Source: an uncultured Collinsella sp.
Lineage (GTDB): Bacteria > Actinomycetota > Coriobacteriia > Coriobacteriales > Coriobacteriaceae
Reading direction: 5' to 3'
Assembly: GCA_902465105.1 (NCBI GenBank)
Contig: CABQLM010000023.1
Location: 1-25,005 of the forward strand
DNA: 25,005 bases
Shown here: positions 1-7,665 of the stretch, one piece after another
Layout of the letters: every line of letters starts with the position of its first letter
How positions within the stretch are numbered: the stretch's first letter is position 1
Translations under genes and position numbers: made by a program
Notes under the pieces: generated by a model
Databases searched by the model: none
What the model saw: only the letters and a program-made list of their open reading frames with translations
Told to the model about the DNA's origin: nothing

Positions 1-18
1 CACCATCGCGGTCCCCCT

Positions 19-46
19 GTGAGGGCCTGACGACTCAGGCCCTCAC
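19..46. repeat. Perfect 12-bp inverted repeat (hairpin)
   Basis: The arms 19-30 and 35-46 are exact reverse complements around a 4-base loop (CGAC). No T-tract follows on either strand, so this is not a textbook intrinsic terminator. It lies left of attachment site A, outside element 1, and could be a terminator of the flanking DNA or a protein-binding dyad. The role is unknown. Confidence 0.5.
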
Positions 47-131
47 ACCGGCGTGGCTCGCAACCAAACGCTTCCATCTTGAAACACGGGGAGTAAATCG
101 CGAAATCGCAGGTGAAAGGGAGTAAAACGGC

Positions 132-168
132 AAAGAAAAAGCCTCCGTTCCAACATGGGAACGGAGGC
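132..168 (-). terminator. Minus-strand intrinsic terminator left of att site A
   Basis: The arms 141-151 and 158-168 form a perfect 11-bp stem with a 6-base loop. On the minus strand the stem is followed by TTTTTCTTT (132-140). It lies downstream of minus-strand transcription crossing att A and of the minus-strand gene ending at 392. By position it would end guaA transcription if guaA lies to the right, or transcription of the 392-1642 gene. The T-tract makes the call fairly secure. Confidence 0.8.
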
Positions 169-283
169 TCGATAATCGAGTTTACTCACCAATGTCGCTG
201 GTGGCTTTGCCGTAACTCTCGTACGAAACGAAACTCAGGAGCACAGTGCGGCACTCAAAAGTGCAGGTCAGAACCCTGTCAGC

Positions 284-298
284 CTATTCCCACTCGAT
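284..298. repeat. Attachment site A (15-bp guaA-type direct repeat)
   Basis: CTATTCCCACTCGAT is identical to 18715-18729 and differs by one base from 21164-21178. Its minus strand reads Ile-Glu-Trp-Glu-stop, matching the usual C-terminus of GMP synthase, whose gene end is a known target of integrative elements. I take this as the left attachment site of element 1. The in-frame codons upstream on the minus strand do not look like guaA, so this is a repeat copy and not the gene itself. Confidence 0.7.
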
Positions 299-338
299 AA
301 CGAGCGCCGCAGGTAAATGCACTGCCTGAAATTGCTCA

Positions 339-391
339 TGAGTATCTAGCAGCGCAAATTCAAGGAGCGGGCGATACTCATTTGATACTCG
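339..391. promoter_or_regulatory. Left cluster of integrase arm-type repeats
   Basis: The octamer TGAGTATC occurs at 339-346. Its reverse complement occurs at 373-380 (GATACTCA) and 384-391 (GATACTCG), the last two exactly 11 bp apart, about one helical turn. A matching cluster with the same 11-bp spacing lies at the other end of the element (18414-18464). Tyrosine integrases of the AP2-like N-domain group bind short arm repeats flanking the core site, so these are the natural candidates for this element's integrase. Binding is inferred. Confidence 0.55.
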
Positions 392-1642
392 CTAACGCTC
401 CAGGACGCTTTGCAGCCACGGTTCGGGTCCACCCTTAGCCGAATACTGGACTCGGCAGGAATCGCGGCACCAAATCTTAGTGCGGCCCCTTTTCGGCCTT
501 AGGAAAACGTTGCCGCAGTTCTTGCAGACAGCGAGCTCGTTGTCGCCCGGGAAGAACGCCTCATTCCATAGAGCCGTGATCAGGGAGTCCACCTTGATCT
601 TCGCGATCCCTCGCCTATCGAACAAGGCTTCATCATCTACCGCCGGATTCATCCAACCCCACATCATCTGCCGAACGAACCGCATCGCGACCTCACGGGG
701 CTCTTCCCCTTTGTTGAAGCAGACACAGAGGTAATTCTGCTTGACGTTCTTGCCCTCGACGTAATTGGTCGCGACGGGAGCTGAAAGGTAGTTAACGGAA
801 TGTCCGTGCTTCAGCGCTGTTGACCATCCTCCACCATCGAGCCTGGACATGAGAAGGGGCGCTTGATAGGTCAGCGAGAGAAAATGGTCCCTCGCATCGA
901 ACGCAGGAGCGTCCGCGTTCCTCGCAAAATACGTGTTGAACGAGCACAAGCGGCGATACTGCGCGTCATATTCATCAAAACAAGCGTAGCTGTTGACGAT
1001 CTTAGCGAAAGCGCCCCTCGAAAGACCATCCAAAGTGAAACCGGCAGCCTTCAGCGGGTCATCGCTCAAGACGGAGGCGTCTCCCCTTTCAATCTCAGGA
1101 GGGTTAATCACGAAACCCAGCACCCTCGCGGCGATGACAATGTTGTTGCGCAGATCCATCCAATCTTGGAGGGGCTCGATGGACACCTCGTCGCAATCGC
1201 CGAACTCCTCGAGTTGCTCAAGGAATCCGTTCTTCGTCGCATCGTAGCCCTCGCTGAGGCGGCGAAGTGCGCTCTTGTTGATGACGTCGTTGCCGACTAG
1301 TTCGAGATATGCCTCATCCACAAGCCGTTCATGATCCATGCCGACGAGCTCGCCGCTTTTGAACGCTTCCTTTATGTCGGAGACTCCCCGGACTCTCTCC
1401 TCCTCTTCACCGAGTTCGAAGAAGCTCTTGGCGCTCGGCTGGCCAAACTTGTCACGGGACATAACGCCAAGCGCGTCAATTGCAGACATAAGCTGGTCGA
1501 AGTTGCGAGCAAGTACGAAGTCATTGAAGGCCTTGGGCGTGACGTTTGCCGGATTGACTTTTAGCTCGTTGTTGGAATAGGCGCGGAGCACGACGTGCTG
1601 CCCACCGGCACTCCTCCTGGCAATCGCAGTCTTACTCTTCAC
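392..1642 (-). CDS. Hypothetical protein with C-terminal four-cysteine zinc finger
   Basis: This 416-residue protein has no family I can name with certainty. Its last 50 residues carry C373-x2-C376-G ... C392-x3-C396, with several Arg and Lys between the pairs, resembling the CGNR or DUF6076-type zinc fingers at the C-terminus of some actinobacterial proteins. This suggests nucleic-acid binding. The rest is mostly helical and acidic without clear motifs. I chose the GTG at 1642 because GGAGG (1648-1652) stands five bases before it; a TTG four codons upstream is possible. The gene is the first inside att A and runs opposite to the mobilization operon. A direct repeat GTGTACA lies just upstream. 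Confidence 0.7.
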   Translation of the reverse strand: MKSKTAIARRSAGGQHVVLRAYSNNELKVNPANVTPKAFNDFVLARNFDQLMSAIDALGVMSRDKFGQPSAKSFFELGEEEERVRGVSDIKEAFKSGELVGMDHERLVDEAYLELVGNDVINKSALRRLSEGYDATKNGFLEQLEEFGDCDEVSIEPLQDWMDLRNNIVIAARVLGFVINPPEIERGDASVLSDDPLKAAGFTLDGLSRGAFAKIVNSYACFDEYDAQYRRLCSFNTYFARNADAPAFDARDHFLSLTYQAPLLMSRLDGGGWSTALKHGHSVNYLSAPVATNYVEGKNVKQNYLCVCFNKGEEPREVAMRFVRQMMWGWMNPAVDDEALFDRRGIAKIKVDSLITALWNEAFFPGDNELAVCKNCGNVFLRPKRGRTKIWCRDSCRVQYSAKGGPEPWLQSVLER

Positions 1643-1893
1643 CGCATCCTCCAATCGCTTCTGTGTACATGAGTGTACAGAGCATTTCGAATCACTGCAA
1701 ATGTTTACGTAATTTTACAGTATCGATGAGAGAAACTAGCGCTTTATATCCGCGTGATGTACTATTCCGTTTTAGAGCCTGTCTATTGTAAATTTTCGGA
1801 TATAGGTTTAGCTGGCTCGCATAAAGAAGGACGGCATAGCTTTTGCAGGGCCGCCGTCCAAAGAGCCCAATTCCAAATGGAAAGGAACTGGAT
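1643..1893. promoter_or_regulatory. Divergent intergenic region with direct and inverted repeats
   Basis: This region lies between the divergent genes at 392-1642 and 1894-2076 and is visibly AT-richer than the flanking genes. GTGTACA is repeated at 1663-1669 and 1673-1679, exactly 10 bp apart, within the leader of the minus-strand gene. TATATCCG (1745-1752) and CGGATATA (1797-1804) form an inverted repeat. These may be operators, or part of a replication origin for the nearby VapE-type helicase. I do not see an unambiguous promoter for either gene. Confidence 0.4.
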
Positions 1894-2076
1894 ATGAATT
1901 TTAGCACCGTGAACAAATCTCAGAGGCAGACCTTGTTGCACGAGCACGACCTTGAGGCGCCACTGAGCCCCGAGGATCTTGCGTGCCGCATCCTCTCACT
2001 CGGGCTACACCTCGAGGGAATTGGGGGCCGTCTGGTCGAGATCGCCAGCGACAACACCTCGAAGGAGGTGAGCTAG
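1894..2076 (+). CDS. Small hypothetical protein upstream of VapE-like helicase
   Basis: This 60-residue protein is not recognised. The ATG at 1894 is preceded by AAGGA at about 1882-1886, which favours it over a longer in-frame reading from 1843. The C-terminal half looks like one or two amphipathic helices (DLACRILSLGLHLEGIGGRL). It ends one base before the next gene, and its last codons contain the GGAGGTG ribosome site for that gene. The two are therefore probably co-transcribed and translationally linked. A small accessory to the helicase or replication module is possible; no function can be assigned. Confidence 0.55.
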   Translation: MNFSTVNKSQRQTLLHEHDLEAPLSPEDLACRILSLGLHLEGIGGRLVEIASDNTSKEVS

Positions 2077-2077
2077 C

Positions 2078-3310
2078 ATGGGCGAAGAAGAGCTCAATGT
2101 CCCCATCGTTCGCGGCACAAAGCGTCGCGACCCGAGCATCTCGGAGGCGCGCCACACCCTTGAGGAGCTTGGCCTTAACGCCGCGTACGACGAGATGCGC
2201 GCGGCTACCGTAGTCACCGGGCCTCTTCCCTGGGACCCCAACGCGAAGAGTCGCAGCTGGAACGAGCTCGATGATGCGCAGCTCATCTCGCTGCTCGAGG
2301 ACCGCATCAACCTTCGAAGCGAGAAGACGCTCGCCAACGCGATGACGATCTACACTCGTGAGCGCTCTTTCAATCCGCTGACAGATGAGCTCGATAACCT
2401 GGTGTGGGATGGCAAGAAGCGCGCCGGCAGTCTGCTCTGCAAGTGCCTGGGCGCACAGGATTGCGACTACACGCGCGCCGCCGAGACCGTATACCTGTGC
2501 GGTTCTGTCATGCGCGCATATCACCCGGGGTCGAAGTTCGACTACGTCCTCACCCTCGTCGGCGCGGGCGGCCTCGGCAAGTCTACGTTTGTCCGTAAGG
2601 CAGCTCTTCACGACGCGTATTTCACCGACTGCATCGGCGACCTCGGAAACGTCAAGACGACTGGGGAGGGTCTCAGCGGCAAATGGCAGGCGGAGCTTCC
2701 CGAGCTCAGCGGCATGAACGGCAACTCGCTCGAGTCGGTAAAAGCCGGCATCACCCGCGCCAGCGACACCTACAGGCAGGCCTACGGCAAGCGCGCCCAC
2801 GACCACCCACGCGCCACTGTTTTCGTAGCTACGACGAACACCATCGGATTCCTGAGGGAGAAGAGCTCCGGCGCCCGTCGCTTCCTCCCCGTCCTCTGCG
2901 GCATCGGCGAGATCAAGATGTCGGTCCACTCCCCCGAGTTCGCCTATGAGATCGCGCAGGTCTGGGCAGAGGTCGTCGGTTGGATGAAGCAGGGGGACCC
3001 TCGTTTCGGCTGCGCGCTCAGCGCCGAGATGGAGGCAGAGGCCATGCACCAGCGCGAGGGCTTCCTCGAGGAAGACCCGCGGGTGGATGCCATCAACACC
3101 TACTTGGCCGATAACCGTGACCATCCCGTCTGCTCGCTTGAGATCGCCGAAAAGGTGCTCATGAGAGACCCGGACGTCAAACTGTGCCGAGAGATCTGCA
3201 GCATTCTCAACAACGAATGCCCAGGCTGGAAGTTCGCCAAGAAGATCATCTGCAGCAGCTATGGCAAGCAGCGAGCTTGGCGCTACACGCCTCCCAGCAC
3301 TGAGAAGTAG
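2078..3310 (+). CDS. VapE-family (virulence-associated protein E) SF3-like helicase/ATPase
   Basis: This 410-residue protein has a Walker A motif at residues 162-170 (GAGGLGKST). It is followed by the family pattern of a GD-LGN stretch and LSGKWQAELPEL, and then VFVATTN and RRFLPV, as in VapE-like ATPases of pathogenicity-island phages and mobilizable elements. These are superfamily-3-like DNA helicases thought to act in replication of the element. The usual N-terminal primase domain is absent; the first 90 residues are a short region without recognisable catalytic motifs. The ATG at 2078 has a strong AAGGAGGTG site nine bases upstream. An intrinsic terminator follows directly. The family call is secure; the role in element replication is inferred. 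Confidence 0.85.
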   Translation: MGEEELNVPIVRGTKRRDPSISEARHTLEELGLNAAYDEMRAATVVTGPLPWDPNAKSRSWNELDDAQLISLLEDRINLRSEKTLANAMTIYTRERSFNPLTDELDNLVWDGKKRAGSLLCKCLGAQDCDYTRAAETVYLCGSVMRAYHPGSKFDYVLTLVGAGGLGKSTFVRKAALHDAYFTDCIGDLGNVKTTGEGLSGKWQAELPELSGMNGNSLESVKAGITRASDTYRQAYGKRAHDHPRATVFVATTNTIGFLREKSSGARRFLPVLCGIGEIKMSVHSPEFAYEIAQVWAEVVGWMKQGDPRFGCALSAEMEAEAMHQREGFLEEDPRVDAINTYLADNRDHPVCSLEIAEKVLMRDPDVKLCREICSILNNECPGWKFAKKIICSSYGKQRAWRYTPPSTEK

Positions 3311-3319
3311 GACCTCTGT

Positions 3320-3360
3320 AGGGCCGGTGCCATAGGGCATCGGCCCTTTTCTTTTCCTTT
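3320..3360 (+). terminator. Intrinsic terminator after VapE-like gene
   Basis: The arms 3320-3331 and 3336-3347 form a 12-bp stem with one G-U pair and an ATAG loop. The stem is followed by TTTTCTTTTCCTTT. It starts ten bases after the stop codon of the helicase gene and separates it from the integrase/mobilization operon. Confidence 0.9.
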
Positions 3361-3717
3361 GCGAACAGGATCTTCCCAGCACGGTGCCGATGGTGCCGAT
3401 TCTCATCCCAAAAGTACATCACAAGCGCACCTCACCGATATTCGTCACCCTTGAGCCCGCTCCCCTTCCCGACATTTATCGGCCCCATCGGCACCCGAAG
3501 CAAAACAGGCAGGTCAGGAGCACGCAAGCCTCCATAGGGCCACATAAACCGGAAACTCGATGGGCACCCGTGATTCATGCAGGACTCCGATTTTCCATAA
3601 CTACGTTTCTACCAATTGTATTTCGTAATTTACGGTATTTCTGTTGTCAAACCATAACCATAAGCGTAAAATACGTTTCAATGTCATCCAATACGTAATA
3701 TTGAAAGGAGTTAGACA
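3361..3717 (+). promoter_or_regulatory. Promoter region of the xis-int-mob operon
   Basis: The first 230 bases show nothing I can name. From about 3590 the DNA becomes AT-rich. A close match to a sigma-70 promoter is TTGTCA (3644-3649), a 17-base spacer, and TAAAAT (3667-3672). TACGTTTC occurs at 3602-3609 and 3672-3679, and CGTAAT-type sequences recur around it (3624, 3695), which may be operator or excisionase sites. AAAGGAG precedes the ATG at 3718. As there are no gaps between the downstream genes, this single promoter could drive all genes from 3718 to 9590. Confidence 0.6.
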
Positions 3718-3927
3718 ATGACCAGCCGTTATTTGGGAGCAGTTGAGGTCGCCGAGCTGACGGGGATGAGCAAATCTTATGCATTCAAGTTGATCCAAAG
3801 ACTGAACTCGGAGCTGAGGGATCAGGGGGTCATCACTATTCCCGGCAAGGTGGAGACCGCGTACTTCAATCGCCGTATGTGCTCCGCCTCCCGCCCCGAC
3901 GTCGGTGGTGGCTCCCATGTCCATTAG
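3718..3927 (+). CDS. Excisionase-like small DNA-binding protein
   Basis: This 69-residue protein has an N-terminal helix-turn-helix (residues about 5-25: LGAVEVAELTGMSKSYAFKL), as in small excisionase/AlpA-type or ICEBs1-Xis-like proteins encoded before integrases. It probably binds the attachment-site arms and favours excision, and may regulate its own promoter. The ATG has AAAGGAG eight bases upstream. Its last codons overlap the start of the integrase gene by 11 bases, so the two are translationally coupled. The assignment rests on size, the helix-turn-helix and position; sequence similarity to known excisionases is modest. Confidence 0.65.
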   Translation: MTSRYLGAVEVAELTGMSKSYAFKLIQRLNSELRDQGVITIPGKVETAYFNRRMCSASRPDVGGGSHVH

Positions 3928-4978
3928 CAGGGATGAAAAGCTTGGCACGTACACCGTGCAGGTCTGGTATAGGGACGCCCTCGGCGAACGCCGCAAGAAG
4001 ACCCATCGCGGCCACAAGACCAAAGCCGACGCACGTCGGTGGGAAGCGGATTTCCTTGCCTCGTGCGAGGGGCGCCTAGAGATGAGGTTCGATGACTTCA
4101 TCAAGACGTACTACCGGGATGTGGGTCCCCGGTTGAAGCCCGGCACCAAGCTCACCAAGGAGGCGATCATAGGCAAGTACCTACTCCCCTACTTCGGGGA
4201 GATGCGCATGTGCGACATAGTTCCCGCCGATATCGTGCGTTGGGAAAACCAGCTGCTCGCACGCGATTTGTCGGACACCTATCTTCATACCGTCTGTAAC
4301 CAGCTCTCCGCGGTATTCAACCACGCAGTCCGCTTCTACCGTCTGTCCTCCAACCCGATGCTCGTCACGGGAAAGGTGGGCAGCAAGAAGCCGACGACCG
4401 AGATGTCCTTCTGGACCGCCGATGAGTTCGAGACCTTCATCGAGGCGCTGGCAAATAAGCCCGAATCCTACCACGCCTTCATGCTCCTTTACTGGACCGG
4501 CATCCGCGAGGGCGAGCTCCTCGCCCTGAGGCCGATGGACTTTGACTTCGAGCGCGGCCTGCTCATGGTCCGCCGTTCCTACTCCCGCATCAAGGGGGAG
4601 GACGTCATCGGGACGCCCAAGACCAGGAAATCGAGGCGGGACGTCCTCATGCCCGACTTCCTCCGCGACGAGATGGAGGACTATCTATCGACCCTGCCCG
4701 ACCTCGAGCTTGAAGACCGCATCTTCACGATGACGAAGCACAAGCTCGCCGCGGAGATGAAACGCGGGTGCGCCTCGACCGGCATCAAGCGCATCCGCAT
4801 CCACGACATCCGCCACTCGCACGTCAGCCTCCTGATTAACCTGGGATTCTCGGCGAACGCTATTGCCGACCGTATGGGGCATGAGTCGGCGGAGATCACA
4901 GAGAACTACTCCCACATGTTCCCCTCGACCCAGAGGAGCCTAGTTGACGCCCTGAACGAGGTGGGCATGCATGAGTAG
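3917..4978 (+). CDS. int: Tyrosine-type site-specific integrase
   Basis: This 353-residue phage-type tyrosine recombinase probably integrates and excises element 1 at the guaA-type site. An AP2-like arm-binding N-domain (residues about 1-50) is followed by a SAM-like core-binding domain (about 60-150) and a catalytic domain. The catalytic residues are visible: Arg197 (TGIREGE), His296-x2-Arg299 (HDIRHSH), His322 (MGHES) and the nucleophile Tyr331 (ENYSHMF). I prefer the ATG at 3917, which has GGTGG just upstream; a GTG at 3905 would add four residues. It overlaps both neighbours. TGAGTAYC repeats at both element ends are candidate arm sites. Confidence 0.95.
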   Translation: MSISRDEKLGTYTVQVWYRDALGERRKKTHRGHKTKADARRWEADFLASCEGRLEMRFDDFIKTYYRDVGPRLKPGTKLTKEAIIGKYLLPYFGEMRMCDIVPADIVRWENQLLARDLSDTYLHTVCNQLSAVFNHAVRFYRLSSNPMLVTGKVGSKKPTTEMSFWTADEFETFIEALANKPESYHAFMLLYWTGIREGELLALRPMDFDFERGLLMVRRSYSRIKGEDVIGTPKTRKSRRDVLMPDFLRDEMEDYLSTLPDLELEDRIFTMTKHKLAAEMKRGCASTGIKRIRIHDIRHSHVSLLINLGFSANAIADRMGHESAEITENYSHMFPSTQRSLVDALNEVGMHE

Positions 4979-5396
4979 GCCAATCGTGGACCACAAGGGA
5001 AGGCGCCGTTGCAAGACGGTCGCCTTCCGCATCTCCCCCGAAGAGGCCAGGCAGCTCGACCTCAAGGTCGCCCTGAGCGGCCTCTCGAAGCAGGACTACA
5101 TCACAAAATGCCTCCTCGAGTCCAACTTCACGGTGAGCGCGACGGTGAGGATGAGGAGGGCCCTGAAGGAGCAGGTCGGCCTCATCGTCGCCGAGCTGAG
5201 GCGTATCAGGAGCCCCGCAGAGATACCCGATGAACTCTTCGAGTCCCTCGAGGCGCTCTCCTCGTTCGCCGGTTCCTTCGCTCCCGAAGAATCGCCCGTG
5301 GAAGCCCAAGACATGCTCATCAAGAACCTCGGTCGTCCAAAAGGATCGGGACGCACCGGCGGAAAACAACCCAAAGAAAAAGGAGAGCGCCAATGA
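4971..5396 (+). CDS. mobC: MobC-like ribbon-helix-helix relaxosome protein
   Basis: This 141-residue basic protein has a ribbon-helix-helix fold near the N-terminus (residues about 14-50: TVAFRISPEEARQLDLKVAL, then SGLSKQDYITKCLL), typical of plasmid MobC accessory proteins. These bind the transfer origin and help the relaxase open the strands. The C-terminal tail is rich in Gly, Lys and Arg. The ATG overlaps the end of the integrase gene by eight bases, and the stop overlaps the next start in an ATGA arrangement. The context (relaxase and coupling protein downstream) supports a relaxosome role; the exact family match is from motif reading. Confidence 0.75.
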   Translation: MSRPIVDHKGRRRCKTVAFRISPEEARQLDLKVALSGLSKQDYITKCLLESNFTVSATVRMRRALKEQVGLIVAELRRIRSPAEIPDELFESLEALSSFAGSFAPEESPVEAQDMLIKNLGRPKGSGRTGGKQPKEKGERQ

Positions 5397-5872
5397 TTAG
5401 GGACACCTTCGCGCGCAAGCCCGCGAACATTTGCCAGGAAACCATCATCGACATCCTGCGAGAGGAAGCGGCGCTAGCGGGCAGTGAGAGCCATGAGTGC
5501 ACGCTCCTCTCCCTCGTCGAGCTCGCCGCCAAGCACGGCAAGGGACTAGTCGTCGACTCCGGGAAGCTGATCCGTTTCCACGCGCTCGACTGCTGGAACT
5601 CCGTGGGAAACAAGCTCGCTGTGACACCGGGCGCTCATAGCGACAAGGCCCGCTTCCTCGAGGGAAGCCTTGCCGCGGCCGGCTGCGGTATCTACGTTGA
5701 TTCGTTCTTCGACGTCATCCTCGACAACTGGAACGTGCTGGGAAACTACACGTACACGTTCCGCGCGCTCGCCGACATCGTGGAGATGGGCGCTGGCTGG
5801 CTCGACGATTGTGTCTCCCGCACCGAGCTGGAATGCTGTCTTAACGAAATCATCGGGGCCCTCGATGAGTAA
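5393..5872 (+). CDS. Hypothetical protein of the mobilization operon
   Basis: This 159-residue acidic protein is not recognised. It has no signal peptide, transmembrane segment or obvious catalytic motif. It appears mostly alpha-helical, with several Cys residues that are not arranged as a zinc finger. The start ATGA overlaps the stop of the MobC-like gene, and its last codons overlap the start of the next gene by eight bases, so it is certainly translated with the mobilization genes. A role in the relaxosome or in regulating the operon is plausible from position only. Confidence 0.7.
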   Translation: MIRDTFARKPANICQETIIDILREEAALAGSESHECTLLSLVELAAKHGKGLVVDSGKLIRFHALDCWNSVGNKLAVTPGAHSDKARFLEGSLAAAGCGIYVDSFFDVILDNWNVLGNYTYTFRALADIVEMGAGWLDDCVSRTELECCLNEIIGALDE

Positions 5873-6320
5873 GGGCGCCAAGGTCATGAGTCTTCGGCTC
5901 TCACCCGATGACTACCGTCGCCTGCACGCCTACGGCGTCTCAAAAGGCCTGACCGACAGCGCCGCCGCCCGCGAGCTCATCGCGGGCGGCCTCGCCGCGG
6001 ACGGCCTGGCACTCTACTCGACCGAGCTCGGCACCTATCTCCGCGGCGTCATGCAGCCGTTGCTGGAGCAGCTCGACCGCACGCTTGACGAGCGCAACGC
6101 GGAGCAGGAGGACCGCATCGCGCGCGTCGTTCACCGCGCGACGCGTGCCTCGATCGTCGCGGCTATCGCGGCGGTCGAGATCGAGAAGGGCACGTTTGAC
6201 GGCCTGGACGGCGTGAGCGCCTCGGACATATACGCCGTCTACGACAAGCAAGCGGGTCTCATGCAGCGCGGTATGACGCTCTCGGAGGCAAGGGAGCGTC
6301 TGTCCGATGGCAAGTCGTAG
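5865..6320 (+). CDS. Small ribbon-helix-helix-like accessory protein upstream of relaxase
   Basis: This 151-residue protein begins KVMSLRLSPDDYRRLHAYGV and continues as an alpha-helical region, as in ribbon-helix-helix accessory proteins of mobilizable elements. Residues about 60-100 are a charged, probably coiled-coil stretch (LEQLDRTLDERNAEQEDRIA). The ATG at 5865 sits inside the last codons of the preceding gene; a longer in-frame reading from 5670 would lie wholly within that gene and is rejected. Its end overlaps the relaxase start by 14 bases. It may be a second relaxosome DNA-binding protein next to MobC. That role is inferred. Confidence 0.7.
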   Translation: MSKGAKVMSLRLSPDDYRRLHAYGVSKGLTDSAAARELIAGGLAADGLALYSTELGTYLRGVMQPLLEQLDRTLDERNAEQEDRIARVVHRATRASIVAAIAAVEIEKGTFDGLDGVSASDIYAVYDKQAGLMQRGMTLSEARERLSDGKS

Positions 6321-7665
6321 CAGCCTCGTCGTGAACGCCCGCGTGCACCTCCCCGGGTCGCGCGGGCGTTCCGCCGTCATCACCAACAATATCGAGTACA
6401 TCGCCACCCGCGAGGGCGCTGACAAGTCCGTCACGGTCGACGACCTCAGGCGCGCGGACCTCGCCGAAAGGATGGGGCTTGTGGGCTATTACGCCGAAAG
6501 GCCAGGTTCCACAGCGCTCTTCGGGCAGGACGGAGCCATCCCTCTCCGAATGGCTCGAAAGGAGCTCGAGACGGCCGGCGGCGCCATCGCCACCGTGGTC
6601 ATCAGCGTGCGTAGGAACGAGGCGGACGAGCTCCGACTCGCCTGCAAGGAGGACTGGCAGCGTTTCTGCCGTCAGAATTTGACGCCGGCCCTGGCGGGTG
6701 CCATGAATATCCCGGAATCCAACGTGCGCTGGATGGCGGCAGAGCACGAGAACCATCCGAACTCCAAGCACATCCACGTCATAGCATGGTCCTCCGACGG
6801 CTCGTTCGACTCGCTCATGGCGCGCAGCAGGCTCGACAGGGCGCGCAACGAGCTCGTCGATGCAGCTTTGGCGCCAGCGCTCACGGCGGAATACGAGGCC
6901 CGTGACTTCGCGCGATCGCTCGCGGTCGATGCCGCGCACCGCATCTCTGCCGAAGAGGCGGGCGTCGTCCTGCCGCCGGACGGCCGCATATCATACGCCC
7001 ACCTGCGACGCTGGCACCCCAGCGTCGCCAAGGCGCTTGATGCCGCACTTGAAGTGGCGGAAAAATCCCATCCGGACCTCAAGTCGGCCAACGGCGCCTA
7101 CCGCTCATCCGTGGAACGCTGCGCCAACCTCAAGGGTCTCGAAGGCACAGAGCGCAACCGCTACGTAGCGGCCGCCATGTGTGAGCTACGCGCGCGCCAG
7201 GGCAACGCCGTGCTCAGGTCCATCGCTCCGGACCGCACGGTCCGCCCCGAGAGCACCCCGAGCAGGCTTCCGACGCCCAAGGACGGGCCTGCGACGGAGC
7301 GCAGACGCCTGAGGGCGCTCGCGGGCGAAGTCCGTTCTTGCGTCACCGGAAAAGAATTGGAAACGGCGCGAGAGGCGACTCGCAAGCAAGAACCCGTCCC
7401 GGAGATGTGCCTACGGGCGTGCCCGTCTTACGCGCTCTCCGCTGCTCGGGCGCCGATCGCCGTGGGCAGGGCTCTTGCTAGGGCACTCGCGTCCACGGAG
7501 AAGGCTCGAGGGGGCAAAGAAGACACTTCGGATGAGCTCGGCAGGAAGACGGAGCGTCTGCTCGCGCGTGCACTCGCCGCTGCCGTATCCGCCGCTGCCA
7601 GAAAGGATGCAGCGGGCGTCTTGCTAGCACCCGCGAAGACGATAGTGAGAGGAATGATTCTATGA
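6307..7665 (+). CDS. MOBP-family relaxase (MobP2/P3 type)
   Basis: This 452-residue protein should nick the transfer origin and pilot the strand. Motif III is clear: His147, His150, and His155-x-His157-Val (HENHPNSKHIHV), the metal-binding histidines of MOBP relaxases. A likely nucleophile is Tyr31 (NNIEYIA), and the stretch GYYAERPGSTALFG is typical of the MobP2/P3 subgroup. The C-terminal half is Ala/Arg-rich and probably flexible. The ATG overlaps the upstream gene by 14 bases, and the end overlaps the coupling protein start in ATGA. The substrate oriT is not certain; a hairpin cluster at 9711-9789 is one candidate. Confidence 0.9.
   Translation: MASRSSLVVNARVHLPGSRGRSAVITNNIEYIATREGADKSVTVDDLRRADLAERMGLVGYYAERPGSTALFGQDGAIPLRMARKELETAGGAIATVVISVRRNEADELRLACKEDWQRFCRQNLTPALAGAMNIPESNVRWMAAEHENHPNSKHIHVIAWSSDGSFDSLMARSRLDRARNELVDAALAPALTAEYEARDFARSLAVDAAHRISAEEAGVVLPPDGRISYAHLRRWHPSVAKALDAALEVAEKSHPDLKSANGAYRSSVERCANLKGLEGTERNRYVAAAMCELRARQGNAVLRSIAPDRTVRPESTPSRLPTPKDGPATERRRLRALAGEVRSCVTGKELETAREATRKQEPVPEMCLRACPSYALSAARAPIAVGRALARALASTEKARGGKEDTSDELGRKTERLLARALAAAVSAAARKDAAGVLLAPAKTIVRGMIL

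Noticed and set aside
3384..3698. 104-codon frame in the int operon leader
   Set aside because: No ribosome site, covers the promoter at 3644-3672, and has no family features.
5670..5864. Longer start for the protein ending at 6320
   Set aside because: It would lie entirely in the preceding gene; the ATG at 5865 gives the usual coupled overlap.
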